Source: Amycolatopsis umgeniensis (lineage in GTDB: Bacteria; Actinomycetota; Actinomycetes; Mycobacteriales; Pseudonocardiaceae). Taken from it: a DNA stretch of 64,000 bases. Made by a program: the position numbers and the translations under genes. Below, piece after piece: positions 10,243-18,221 of this stretch (within the stretch, counting starts at the first letter, position 1; each line of letters begins with the position of its first letter). Location: contig NZ_JACHMX010000001.1 of the NCBI RefSeq assembly GCF_014205155.1, forward strand, positions 7,254,001-7,318,000, written 5' to 3'. The notes beneath the pieces are model-generated. The model saw only the letters and a program-made list of their open reading frames with translations, made no database searches and had not been told where the DNA came from.

Positions 10243-11292
10243 TCAGGATCGCCAGCGGTCGAGCACGGCTTCGATGGTCGCGTGGATGCGGTCGCGGGCG
10301 GCCTGTCGCTCGACACCTGCCATGAGGAGGTCGTCGTATTCGGTGTCCAGGTGCCGGATCGAGGCGACGACGGCGAGGAACACCGGGCGCTCGGCCAGTT
10401 CTCGTCCGGCGGCGGACCGGCCGACCCGGCCGCTGCCGCGCAGGCCCGCGTGTTCGGCGATGGCACGCGCTCGTTCCGGCGGGCAGCCGGGGAACATCTC
10501 GGTGATCGCGGCGAAGAACCGGGCGGTGAACTCGACGTCTTCTTTCTCGCGCCGCTCGCGATCACGGCCGCGGCGTCGTTCCCGGACGTCCTCGTCGGCG
10601 AGGCACTGTTCCTCGGCGGCGCGCAACGCCGCGTCCTCGACGAGGAGTCCTTGCCGCTCGCTGCGTTTCCGTGAACGGTTGAACCGGGTGACGACGGCGG
10701 AAAGCCGGCTCGCCTTCTTCGCCCGGCGGGTCAGCGCGGTGTCGCCGGAGGGCAGGAAGACCAGGTGACCGAGGTCGGCGCAGTCGAGGCAGTGCGGCTT
10801 TTCGTTCTCCAGGAACAGCAGGTCGCCGGTACCGCCGCAGTCGGCGCACAGCCAGTCCTTCAGCGCCACGGAAACGACGAGGTCCGGCGCTTTCTGTTGC
10901 CGGGCGACGACTTGTGCCCGTTTGGCCGCCGACAGGCCCGGCATGATCCACTGCGTCCGGAACAAGGGTTCGAGAGCGGCCAGCTCGCCCGAGGTCACCT
11001 TCAGGGGAGCTCGATCGCGAGTCGCCCCGAGGTGCTCGATCTCCGTGTTTTCGAGGGCCTTCCCCTTCGCCCAGCGTTGAAGCGCCTTGAGGGTGAAGGT
11101 CAGTTTTTCCGCGTTCACCGGCAGCGCGGCCGTCAAAGCGGGGAGCCGGCCGTGCCGCCAGGCCTCGAGGACGTTCTCCGGCAGCCAGCCGATCGCGGTC
11201 AGGACTTCGAGCGCGGTCACCGATTTCCGCTTGGACAACAGCTTTTCTGCCGCCTCGACGACGCGCTGTTCCAGTTTCGCCTCACCCTGCAT
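10243..11292 (-). CDS. DUF2293-domain protein with zinc ribbon
   Basis: The product is 349 aa. A helical N-terminus precedes a four-cysteine ribbon (CADCGGTG and CLDC, roughly residues 150-170), then a long charged helical stretch (ERRRGRDRERREKED). The C-terminal DUF2293 domain carries FPGCPPERARAIAEHA followed by GSGRVGRS. The function of DUF2293 is unknown; the basic Arg-rich core suggests nucleic acid binding. The product is probably cytoplasmic, and the gene appears monocistronic. Confidence 0.75.
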   Translation of the reverse strand: MQGEAKLEQRVVEAAEKLLSKRKSVTALEVLTAIGWLPENVLEAWRHGRLPALTAALPVNAEKLTFTLKALQRWAKGKALENTEIEHLGATRDRAPLKVTSGELAALEPLFRTQWIMPGLSAAKRAQVVARQQKAPDLVVSVALKDWLCADCGGTGDLLFLENEKPHCLDCADLGHLVFLPSGDTALTRRAKKASRLSAVVTRFNRSRKRSERQGLLVEDAALRAAEEQCLADEDVRERRRGRDRERREKEDVEFTARFFAAITEMFPGCPPERARAIAEHAGLRGSGRVGRSAAGRELAERPVFLAVVASIRHLDTEYDDLLMAGVERQAARDRIHATIEAVLDRWRS

Positions 11293-11310
11293 CGCCGGAA
11301 ATCCTAGCGA

Positions 11311-11910
11311 TCACGCGGTTTCGGTCCGCGCCCGGTAGGCACGGATCTTGGCGCGGTTGCCGCAACGCTCCATCGAGCACCAACGGCGGTTGCCCGAGCG
11401 CGAGGTGTCGAAGAAGAGCAGATGACAGTCGTCCGCGGAACATTCGCGGACGCGGCCGGACCGTTCGCCCGCGACGAGGCCGATGGCGTCGCGCGCGACG
11501 GCGCCGAGCAGCTGTTTCCCGGTGACGGGCGGTGCCCAGGCGAGCCGCCGCGTTTCCGGGTCGATCACCGGCCGCGGGGTCGCGCCGGTCGCGTCGTTCA
11601 GCAGGGCGAGGTCGTCACTCGACGGCGCCTCGCCCCGGGCGAGGGCGGGGGCGACGCGGTAGAGCGAGTCCCGGAGTGTCTTGAGCGCGGCCAGTTCGGC
11701 GGGCCGGATCTGGACGTCGGTCAGCGGCGCGGTGAGCGCCAGCCGGGAACCGGTGAACCAGTCGGCGAGGTCGGACGGCGCGTGTGCGATCTCGTAGCGC
11801 TCGTACGGGCCCGGGCCGCCGGTCAGCATGAGTTCGAGGCTGAGGCTGCCCGGATCGAACCGATACCGCTCGCCTCGGGCGTTGACGAGCAGCCTTGTTC
11901 CCGGAGTCAT
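11311..11910 (-). CDS. CGNR zinc-finger transcription factor (ABATE domain)
   Basis: The product is 199 aa. The N-terminal ABATE-type region is thought to sense a stress ligand. The C-terminal CGNR zinc finger reads CSADDC...RRWCSMERCGNRAK and has all four cysteines plus the name-giving CGNR. Such proteins are proposed DNA-binding regulators. It is divergent from an SRPBCC gene with 46 bp between the starts, and a near-palindrome at 11913-11929 is the obvious operator candidate. Confidence 0.85.
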   Translation of the reverse strand: MTPGTRLLVNARGERYRFDPGSLSLELMLTGGPGPYERYEIAHAPSDLADWFTGSRLALTAPLTDVQIRPAELAALKTLRDSLYRVAPALARGEAPSSDDLALLNDATGATPRPVIDPETRRLAWAPPVTGKQLLGAVARDAIGLVAGERSGRVRECSADDCHLLFFDTSRSGNRRWCSMERCGNRAKIRAYRARTETA

Positions 11911-11912
11911 GT

Positions 11913-11929
11913 AACCACTATAGTCGGTT
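11913..11929. promoter_or_regulatory. Near-palindromic operator candidate
   Basis: AACCACTATAGTCGGTT is symmetric at all but one base pair. It lies two bases beyond the CGNR gene start, in the divergent promoter shared with the SRPBCC gene. It is likely bound by the CGNR regulator (inference). Confidence 0.5.
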
Positions 11930-11956
11930 TCACAAACCAGGTAAGGCGGTTACAGC

Positions 11957-12355
11957 ATGATCGGCAAGACCAAGGACGCGGGCTGGGAGATCGGCGTGTC
12001 CAAGACCGTGGCGTATCAGCTGGAACACGTTTGGGACTACCTTTCGGGTCCCGGTCTGGCGACCTGGCTGGGCGACGTACGGCTCGACCCGGCGAAGGGC
12101 GCGCCCTACGAGACGGCCGAGGGCACTGTCGGCGAGGTTCGCGGCTACCGCGAACGCGAGAAGATCCGCCTCACCTGGCGGCCGAAGGGCTGGGGCCACG
12201 AAAGCACGGTCCAGGTGGCGCTCCGCGACGCCGGGCCGGACAAGACGGTCGTGGTCTTCCATCAGGAGCGGCTCGCCGGGCCGGAAGAGCGGGCCGCGCA
12301 ACGTGAGCACTGGCAGGCCGTGCTGAAGATCGTCGTCGACGACCTCGCCGGCTGA
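11957..12355 (+). CDS. SRPBCC/AHSA1-family protein
   Basis: The product is 132 aa. The sequence fits the Bet v1-like SRPBCC fold of the AHSA1 group: an N-terminal helix-strand with VWDYLSGPGLATWLGD, the core strands, and the characteristic ending FHQERLAGPEERAAQREHW followed by a long helix. These proteins bind hydrophobic ligands; the ligand is unknown. The AHSA1 relationship to Hsp90 activators is structural only. It is divergent from the CGNR regulator, which probably controls it, and its stop abuts the convergent TetR gene. Confidence 0.85.
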   Translation: MIGKTKDAGWEIGVSKTVAYQLEHVWDYLSGPGLATWLGDVRLDPAKGAPYETAEGTVGEVRGYREREKIRLTWRPKGWGHESTVQVALRDAGPDKTVVVFHQERLAGPEERAAQREHWQAVLKIVVDDLAG

Positions 12356-12943
12356 TCAGGAAAGCGCTCGCCGCGCCTGCTCGCTCAGCGCGCCGGTGAT
12401 GCGTTCGGGGCTCAGACCGAGCTCGCCGGTCTGATAGAGGAACACCTCCGGGGCGAGCGGTGCCAGCAGGATGTCGGCGAGCGCGTCCGGATCCCCGGCG
12501 CCCGCCTGCTCGGCGAGGAAGCGGACGTGGGTGCGCCACAGCCGGTACGGACCGGTGGTGAACCGCGAATGCCCGACCTCGGTGCCGAGGACGAGATGCG
12601 CGTGCCGGGCGAGCAGGCCGGTCATCGCCGCGTAGAACGCGGCCAGCCGCTCGGCGGGCGACGCGCCGGGGCCCAGCGGGGGAGGGCCGGTGAGCAGTCG
12701 CTCCTGGAGTTCCCGCTCGTGTTCGTCCAGCAGGGCGACGGCGATCGCCGAGCGGTCCGGGTAGCGGCGGTACAGCGTGGCGCGGCCGACCCCGGCGGCT
12801 TTGGCGATGTCCTCCATCGTGACTTCCGCGGCCGGGCGTGCGGCGAAGAGCTCTTCAGCGGCCTTCAGGATCTTCGCGCGGTTACGGGCGGCGTCCGAGC
12901 GTTCCCGTCCCGGACCGGTCGCGAGGAGATCTTCTGTCGGCAT
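12356..12943 (-). CDS. TetR-family transcriptional regulator
   Basis: The product is 195 aa. The N-terminal TetR helix-turn-helix spans about residues 20-66 (TMEDIAKAAGVGRATLYRRY). The C-terminal ligand domain is not diagnostic. The gene is divergent from an azoreductase-SMR operon, which suggests it represses that operon in response to a toxic, possibly quinone-like or cationic, compound. A 9-bp inverted repeat at 12975-13004 is the likely operator. Confidence 0.9.
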   Translation of the reverse strand: MPTEDLLATGPGRERSDAARNRAKILKAAEELFAARPAAEVTMEDIAKAAGVGRATLYRRYPDRSAIAVALLDEHERELQERLLTGPPPLGPGASPAERLAAFYAAMTGLLARHAHLVLGTEVGHSRFTTGPYRLWRTHVRFLAEQAGAGDPDALADILLAPLAPEVFLYQTGELGLSPERITGALSEQARRALS

Positions 12944-12974
12944 GTCCGCAGCCTAGGGAATATCCGGACGCGTC

Positions 12975-13004
12975 GTCCACTTGTACCGGTCGAAGCAAGT
13001 GGAC
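12975..13004. promoter_or_regulatory. Inverted repeat, candidate TetR operator
   Basis: Arms GTCCACTTG (12975-12983) and CAAGTGGAC (12996-13004) are perfectly complementary with a 12-nt spacer. A further GTCCACTT lies just downstream at about 13010. The site sits between the divergent TetR and azoreductase genes. Confidence 0.6.
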
Positions 13005-13035
13005 GCCGTGTCCACTTCCCGGTCCGGGAGGCCCG

Positions 13036-13692
13036 ATGAGCCACCTTCTCCACCTCGACTCCAGCGCCCGCAGCGCGTCGTTCTCCCGCGAGCTGAGTGC
13101 TCGCTTCGCCGAGGTCTGGCGTGCCGCGAACCCTGGCGCGAGCTACACCTACCGCGACCTCGCCGCCGAGCCGGTCCCGCCGATCGGCCAGGCCTGGACC
13201 GAGATCTGCGACGCCCTCCTCACCGCCGGGATCACCGATCCGGACGGCTACGCCTCGGTGGTGAAGACGCCGCAGCAGCGCGAGGCTTGGGCCGTACTCG
13301 AGCCCCTGCTGGCCGAACTGCTCGCCGCCGACGTCGTGCTGATCGGGGCGCCGATGTACAACTTCTCGATCCCCGCGACGCTCAAGCTGTGGATCGACCA
13401 GGTGACGTTCCCGAAAATGTCCTTGGCGGGCAAGGCTTTCGTGGTCGCCGGGGCCCGTGGCGGCACCTACCTGCCGGGAACGCCGCGGGAGCCGGTGGAT
13501 CATCACGAGCGCTACCTGCGAGACTTCTTCGCCGGGCACTACGACGTCCGGGACGTCACGTTCCTGCACTCCGAACTCACGAACGCGCTCGTCGACCCGC
13601 GACTCGGCCCGCGCGATCCCGACAGGGCCGCGTCACGGGAAGCGGCGCTGCGGGCGGCGGAAGAGCTCGCCTCACCCGGGGCGGCCGCCTGA
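13036..13692 (+). CDS. azoR: FMN-dependent NADH:quinone/azo reductase (AzoR/AcpD family)
   Basis: The product is 218 aa. ATG 13036 follows GGGAGG; the frame opens further upstream but loses similarity. Flavodoxin-like fold: N-terminal LHLDSSARSASFSREL binds FMN phosphate, then APMYNFSIPATLKLWIDQV and GARGGTY, both typical of AzoR. It reduces quinones and azo compounds by two electrons using NADH. Its stop overlaps the start of the SMR exporter by one base (TGATG), so the two are translationally coupled and probably under the divergent TetR regulator. Confidence 0.9.
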   Translation: MSHLLHLDSSARSASFSRELSARFAEVWRAANPGASYTYRDLAAEPVPPIGQAWTEICDALLTAGITDPDGYASVVKTPQQREAWAVLEPLLAELLAADVVLIGAPMYNFSIPATLKLWIDQVTFPKMSLAGKAFVVAGARGGTYLPGTPREPVDHHERYLRDFFAGHYDVRDVTFLHSELTNALVDPRLGPRDPDRAASREAALRAAEELASPGAAA

Positions 13693-14006
13693 TGGGCTGG
13701 GGGATCCTGCTCCTGGCCGGCGTCGTCGAAGTCGCCTGGTCGCAGAGCATCAAGCCCACGGAGAACTTCACCCGGTTCTGGCCGACAGTGCTGTGTTTCG
13801 TACTCGGTGTCGCGGCGGTCTACCTGCTTTCGAAGGCGATGGACTCGCTTCCGGTGGGGACCGCGTACGCCGTGTTCACCGGGATCGGCGCGGTGGGCGC
13901 GATCGTCTTCGGCATCGTGGTCCACAAGGACCCGCTCAGCTTCGGGCGGTTCGCCGCGATGGCGCTGATCGTGGGCGGGGTCGTGCTGGCGCGGGTGACC
14001 GCGTGA
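13692..14006 (+). CDS. Small multidrug resistance (SMR) transporter, SugE/Gdx-like
   Basis: The product is 104 aa, four membrane helices. The essential glutamate is in VVEVAWSQ of helix 1. The signature SLPVGTAYAVFTGIGAVGA in helices 2-3 is closer to SugE/Gdx (guanidinium/quaternary cation exporters) than to EmrE. These act as dual-topology dimers exchanging cation for protons, so a single gene suffices. It is coupled to the azoreductase by a one-base overlap. No guanidine riboswitch is visible; control is more likely through the TetR protein. Confidence 0.85.
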   Translation: MGWGILLLAGVVEVAWSQSIKPTENFTRFWPTVLCFVLGVAAVYLLSKAMDSLPVGTAYAVFTGIGAVGAIVFGIVVHKDPLSFGRFAAMALIVGGVVLARVTA

Positions 14007-14010
14007 CCGC

Positions 14011-14045
14011 GGGAAGGGGACTTCCGGCCGGGAAGTCCCCTTCCC
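14011..14045. terminator. Bidirectional terminator hairpin
   Basis: Perfect 15-bp arms (14011-14025 and 14031-14045) with a 5-nt loop lie between the convergent SMR and prolyl oligopeptidase genes. Confidence 0.85.
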
Positions 14046-14051
14046 GGCTTG

Positions 14052-16061
14052 TCAGCCGTCGAGCTTCTCCCACAGGAATTCGAGCATCAGCGCCCATTTG
14101 AAGGCCAGTTGCTCGTTGTCGGCCGCCGCGCCGTGCCCGCCCTCGATGTTCTCGTGGTAGCGCACGTCGTGCCCCTGCTCCAGCATCCGCGCGACCATCT
14201 TGCGCGCGTGGGCGGGGTGCACCCTGTCGTCCCTCGTGGAGGTGACGAACAGGATCGGCGGATACTCCTGTCCACTTCGGACGTTCTGATACGGCGAGTA
14301 CTTCCCGATGTAGTCCCATTCCGCCGGATCGTCGGGGTCGCCGTACTCGGCCATCCACGACGCTCCCGCGAGGAGCTTGTGGTACCGCTTCATGTCCAGC
14401 AGCGGCACCTGGCACACGATCGCGCCGAACAGGTGCGGGTAGCGAGTGAGCATGACGCCCATCAGCAGTCCGCCGTTGCTGCCGCCCTGGATCCCGAGCC
14501 GGGAAGGTTCGCTGATACCGCGTTCGACGAGGTCGGCGGCGACGGCGGAGAAGTCCTCGTAGACCTTGTACCGCTTGGCTTTGGTCACCGAGGTGTGCCA
14601 GTCCGGCCCGTATTCGCCGCCGCCGCGGATGTTCGCGACGACGTAGGTGCCGCCGCGCGAGAGCCAGCCGCGGCCGATCACGCCGCTGTAACCGGGGGTC
14701 AGTGAGACCTCGAAGCCGCCGTACCCGGTCAGCAGCGTCGGCCCACCTTCGGCGCCCGAGGGGCGTACGACGAAGTAGGGGATCTTCGTGCCGTCCTCGG
14801 ACGTCGCGAAGTACTGCGAGACCGTCTTGCCTTCGCTGTCGAAGAACGCCGGAGCGCGCTTGAGGACTTCGACGTCACCGCCGACGTGCCCGTAGCTCAG
14901 CGTCGACGGCTGGGTGTACCCGCTGGAGTCGAGCAGGTACTCGTCGCTGACGTCGGGGTCGGTGCCGGTGATCTGCGCGGTGCCCAGTTCCGGGGCGCCG
15001 GCGAGGGGCTGGGAGCTCCAGCCGTCCGACGGCGTGAGCACCCGCAGCTCCGTCCGGACGTCGGACAGCGTCGAGAGCAGCAGGTGGTTGTGCGTCCACA
15101 CCCAGTACTCCAGCGACGTGTGCGCGTCGGGGGTGAAGAGCGTCGTGAAGGTGCGTTCGCCTGCCATGAACGCGTCGAAACCGGAGGCGAGCAGGGTTCC
15201 GGACGGGTAAGTGGTGCCGTCGACGGTCCAATCGGAGCGGAGCCGGATCAGCAGCCATTCGCGGTGCGAGGACGTCTGCGCGTCTTCGGGGACCTCGATC
15301 CGTTCGAGCCCGCCGGGCGTCCGGACGTACCGCTCCGTGCGGTAGAAGTCGATCGACCGGTAGGCGAAGTCGCGTTCGTATCCCTCGGTCGGATCGTGGT
15401 GGGCGGACACCGAAACGTCGTCCGGCTTGCCCTCGAAGATCACCGTCGCCTCTTCGAGCGGGGTGCCGCGCCGCCATTCCTTCGCCAGCCTCGGATAGCC
15501 CGAACTGGTCAGCGTCCCGGGACCGAAATCGGTGCCGATGTAGACGTGGTCGCGGTCGATCCAGCCGATCCGTGTCTTGGCTTCGGGTACGAAGAACCCG
15601 TCTTCGACGAAGCGGCGCTCGTCGAGGTCGAACTCGCGGACCACGGTCGCGTCGGCGCCGCCTCGCGACAGTTCGACCAGCGCGCGGTGATAGCCCGGCC
15701 GGAGGACGGCCGCGCCCTGCCACACCCAGTTCTCGCCGTCGGTCTCGGCCAGCGCGTCGATGTCGAGCAGGAGTTCCCACTCCGGCGCGTCGAGCCGATA
15801 CTGCTCGAGGGTGGTGCGGCGCCAGAGGCCGCGGGGGTTGGCCGAGTCCTGCCAGAAGTTGTACAGGTATTCACCGCGGCGACGGATGTACGGGATCCTG
15901 TCGTCGGCGTCGAGGACCTCGCGGACCTCGTCACGGATCCCGGCGAACCGCTCGCCGGTGGACAGTTCCGCCAGCGCCTCGGCGTTGCGGGCTCGCACCC
16001 AGTCCAGCGCTTCTTCGCCGGTCACGTCTTCCAGCCACAGGTACGGGTCCTCGTCACTCAT
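14052..16061 (-). CDS. Prolyl oligopeptidase family serine peptidase (S9A)
   Basis: The product is 669 aa. ATG 16061 gives the usual N-terminus MSDEDPYLWLEDV; the longer open frame upstream is not homologous. A seven-blade propeller region (about 60-430) precedes the alpha/beta-hydrolase domain. Catalytic Ser528 is in GGSNGG, Asp611/612 in TRDDRVHP and His643 in EGGHGAAADN. It has no signal peptide, so it is probably cytoplasmic and cleaves short peptides after proline. The start codon is overlapped by no neighbour; the metallopeptidase gene diverges from it. Confidence 0.93.
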   Translation of the reverse strand: MSDEDPYLWLEDVTGEEALDWVRARNAEALAELSTGERFAGIRDEVREVLDADDRIPYIRRRGEYLYNFWQDSANPRGLWRRTTLEQYRLDAPEWELLLDIDALAETDGENWVWQGAAVLRPGYHRALVELSRGGADATVVREFDLDERRFVEDGFFVPEAKTRIGWIDRDHVYIGTDFGPGTLTSSGYPRLAKEWRRGTPLEEATVIFEGKPDDVSVSAHHDPTEGYERDFAYRSIDFYRTERYVRTPGGLERIEVPEDAQTSSHREWLLIRLRSDWTVDGTTYPSGTLLASGFDAFMAGERTFTTLFTPDAHTSLEYWVWTHNHLLLSTLSDVRTELRVLTPSDGWSSQPLAGAPELGTAQITGTDPDVSDEYLLDSSGYTQPSTLSYGHVGGDVEVLKRAPAFFDSEGKTVSQYFATSEDGTKIPYFVVRPSGAEGGPTLLTGYGGFEVSLTPGYSGVIGRGWLSRGGTYVVANIRGGGEYGPDWHTSVTKAKRYKVYEDFSAVAADLVERGISEPSRLGIQGGSNGGLLMGVMLTRYPHLFGAIVCQVPLLDMKRYHKLLAGASWMAEYGDPDDPAEWDYIGKYSPYQNVRSGQEYPPILFVTSTRDDRVHPAHARKMVARMLEQGHDVRYHENIEGGHGAAADNEQLAFKWALMLEFLWEKLDG

Positions 16062-16178
16062 ACTGACAGTCTCGCCGGGGCTTCCGCTCCGGCGCCACCA
16101 GGTGTCCGTTTCCGGCGCTTGTCTTCGCTGACCTGCTTCTCCTCCGTATGCTGGAGACTCGCACGCCCGAGGGAGACC

Positions 16179-17069
16179 ATGACCGGCACCGAAAGCCCCC
16201 GCAACACGGGCACCGCCGTGGTCGGCGTGCTCGTCGTGGCCGCTTTGACCGCCGCCGGGATGGCGATGGCGGGCGGACCGCGGAAGATCGACGGTCATGC
16301 CCTCCCCGCGTCCGGCGCGTTCACCTCGGAAGGGGCCAAGGCGCCCGCCGGGACCGCGAAACCCGCGCCCAAGGAGGTGCGGGAACTGGAAACGAACCCG
16401 CTGCTGGCCGAAGGGATCGCGCTCGACGCGGTCACCTGCCGCCTGCCGGGGATCAGCCGCGACCCCGCGAAGCTGGAGGCGTACTACAAGACTTTCGCCT
16501 CCTGTCTCGCCGAAGCCTGGAAACCGGCTTTGGACCAGGCGAACGAGCCGACGCTGACGGCGAAAGTGCAGGTGACGCTGCCCGAGACCAGCGCCTGCGG
16601 GAAGGTGCCCAGCGAGACCGAGGCCGTCGCGTACTACTGCGGTGGAGACACCACGATCTACGCGCCGACCGAATGGATGCTGAGCGACGCCGGCCTCGAA
16701 AGGTCCCGTCACCTCGCGACGATGGCCCACGAGTACGGCCACCACGTCCAGCGCTCCAGCGGGATCCTGTCGGCGGCCGCGGAGAAGATGTCCTCGCCGG
16801 AGGAGGACTCCCCGGCCGACAAGGAACTCGTCCGCCGTATCGAACTCCAGGCGAACTGTTTCGGCGCGCTCGCCCTCACGGCCGCCGCCGGACGCGGGTC
16901 GATCAGCACGGCGCTGGCCAAAGACGCGCTCGACAACTACGGCCGCACCGACGACAGCGACACCCACGGCACCCGTCGTAACCAGCTGAAGTGGGCGAAG
17001 GCGGGGTTCTCCGGGAAGACGACGGCGGCGTGCAACACCTGGGCGGCGCCCGCTTCGGAGGTCGCGTGA
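16179..17069 (+). CDS. Membrane-anchored or secreted neutral zinc metallopeptidase
   Basis: The product is 296 aa. ATG 16179 follows GGGAG. An N-terminal hydrophobic segment (VVGVLVVAALTAAGMAMA) acts as signal anchor. The zinc motif HEYGH (His184, Glu185, His188) and the downstream RRIELQANCFG, supplying the third ligand, place it in the YpfJ-type putative neutral zinc metallopeptidase family. Several cysteines outside the motif suggest disulphides outside the cell. The substrate is unknown. The stop overlaps the next gene's start (GTGA). Confidence 0.88.
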   Translation: MTGTESPRNTGTAVVGVLVVAALTAAGMAMAGGPRKIDGHALPASGAFTSEGAKAPAGTAKPAPKEVRELETNPLLAEGIALDAVTCRLPGISRDPAKLEAYYKTFASCLAEAWKPALDQANEPTLTAKVQVTLPETSACGKVPSETEAVAYYCGGDTTIYAPTEWMLSDAGLERSRHLATMAHEYGHHVQRSSGILSAAAEKMSSPEEDSPADKELVRRIELQANCFGALALTAAAGRGSISTALAKDALDNYGRTDDSDTHGTRRNQLKWAKAGFSGKTTAACNTWAAPASEVA

Positions 17070-17548
17070 CCGACGACGTGATGGCCGAGATCCACACCGG
17101 CCTCCAGCTGCACATCTCCGGTGACCGGGACGGCGCGCGCGAGAAGTTCGCGGCACTGTGGGAGCGGATCGGCGAAGACGGCGACCCGCTGCACCGGTGC
17201 GCGCTCGCGCACTACATGGCCGACGTCTGCGACGACCCGGCCGACGAGCTCGCCTGGGATCTCCGCGCGCTCGAGGCCGCCGATTCACTGACCGACGAAC
17301 GCGCCAAGGAGTACCACGCGACCCTGGCCGTACGCGGGTTCTACCCGTCGCTGCACCTCAATCTCGCCGAAGATTTCCGCAAACTAGGTGATCACGAGGC
17401 CGCGAAGGCCCAATGGGCGCTCGGCCGGAAGACGCTCGGCGCACTCGGCGAAGACCCGTACGGCAGGGGGATCATCCAGGCGTACGACGCGCTCGCCACC
17501 AGGCTCGGCCTCGAACCGGACTCTCCGGACTTTCGCGCACGGCGGTGA
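17066..17548 (+). CDS. Tetratricopeptide-like helical protein
   Basis: The product is 160 aa. GTG 17066 shares four bases with the preceding stop, so the gene is coupled to the metallopeptidase. The sequence is a run of short helical hairpins (LHISGDRDGAREKFAALWERI, HRCALAHYMADVCDDP, LHLNLAEDFRKLGDHEAAK), resembling tetratricopeptide repeats used for protein-protein contacts. No catalytic residues are recognised. It might be an accessory factor of the metallopeptidase, but that rests only on the coupling. Confidence 0.75.
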   Translation: MTDDVMAEIHTGLQLHISGDRDGAREKFAALWERIGEDGDPLHRCALAHYMADVCDDPADELAWDLRALEAADSLTDERAKEYHATLAVRGFYPSLHLNLAEDFRKLGDHEAAKAQWALGRKTLGALGEDPYGRGIIQAYDALATRLGLEPDSPDFRARR

Positions 17549-17595
17549 GGCCATAACCTGGAGTGACTCAGGTCACCCATCCGGGAGGAGCGCGT

Positions 17596-18027
17596 ATGCG
17601 GATTTCCGATCTGTTGCGGAACAAGGGGGCGGCCGTCGCGACCGTCTCGCCGGAGACGAACGTCACCGAACTGCTCGAGAGACTCGCGGAGCACAACGTC
17701 GGGGCGCTCGTGGTCGTCGACGACGACGGCGGGATCGTCGGGATCGTCTCCGAACGGGACGTGGTGCGACGGCTCAACGAGCGCGGGCCCCAGCTACTCG
17801 ACGGATCGGTGGCCGCGATCATGACGAAGCTGGTCGCCAGCTGCACCCCCGAGGATTCGGTGGACCAGCTGTCGGTCTTGATGACCGAACGCCGCATCCG
17901 GCACGTCCCGGTCCTGGTGGACGGCAGGCTCGCGGGGATCGTGAGCATCGGCGACGTCGTGAAGACGCGGATGGAGCAGTTGGAGAAGAGCCAGGAACAG
18001 CTAGAGGCGTACATCTCGCAGGGCTGA
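17596..18027 (+). CDS. CBS-domain pair protein
   Basis: The product is 143 aa. ATG 17596 follows GGGAGGAG. It consists of two CBS motifs only: MRISDLLRNKG...GIVSERDVVRRL and IMTKLVASCTPED...GIVSIGDVVKTR, then a short helix. Stand-alone CBS pairs bind adenosyl ligands and sense energy or stress state; the mycobacterial relative Hrp1 is a hypoxia-response protein. The gene is followed by a strong hairpin (18048-18100). Confidence 0.92.
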   Translation: MRISDLLRNKGAAVATVSPETNVTELLERLAEHNVGALVVVDDDGGIVGIVSERDVVRRLNERGPQLLDGSVAAIMTKLVASCTPEDSVDQLSVLMTERRIRHVPVLVDGRLAGIVSIGDVVKTRMEQLEKSQEQLEAYISQG

Positions 18028-18047
18028 TCCGTCGATCGCAGGTTCGG

Positions 18048-18100
18048 TCCGTGAAGGCCTCCTTCCCTACGCTCAAGGTAGGGAAGGAGGCCTTCACGGA
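18048..18100. terminator. Perfect 23-bp hairpin, GTGAAGGCC family
   Basis: Arms 18048-18070 and 18078-18100 are perfectly complementary with the 7-nt loop GCTCAAG. It sits 20 nt after the CBS gene stop. Its core GTGAAGGCCTCCTTCC is related to the repeat after hflX. Confidence 0.8.
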
Positions 18101-18173
18101 TGCACCGCGCGGACCGGATAGGAGAGTCTCGTGAGTGGTAAGTCGCGTTAGGGCGGCACGTCGAAGTCGACGG

Positions 18174-18210
18174 TGAAGGAATTGGGACGTTGAGTGTCCT
18201 GAATCCTTCA
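18174..18210. repeat. Imperfect hairpin with conserved loop GTTGAGT
   Basis: Arms 18174-18188 and 18196-18210 flank GTTGAGT. The inner portion GGGAC-GTTGAGT-GTCC is the reverse complement of the element at 25014-25060. A further half-motif CTCGTGAGTGGT (about 18129-18140) lies just upstream, matching the repeat at 43049-43094. The remainder of gap 18028-18221 holds no gene. Confidence 0.6.
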
Positions 18211-18221
18211 TCGCCGACCAG

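Noticed and set aside
10243..11292. DUF2293 protein as part of a defence island with the Shedu-like gene
   Set aside because: It has normal high GC and widespread chromosomal distribution in actinomycetes; nothing links it to the acquired gene.
12944..13035. Guanidine riboswitch controlling the SMR exporter
   Set aside because: The exporter is second in an operon and the leader shows only inverted repeats, not the guanidine aptamer core.
16062..17288. Long N-terminal extension of the prolyl oligopeptidase on the minus strand
   Set aside because: It is antisense to the metallopeptidase gene and Arg/Gly-rich; homologous sequence begins at MSDEDPYLWLED.
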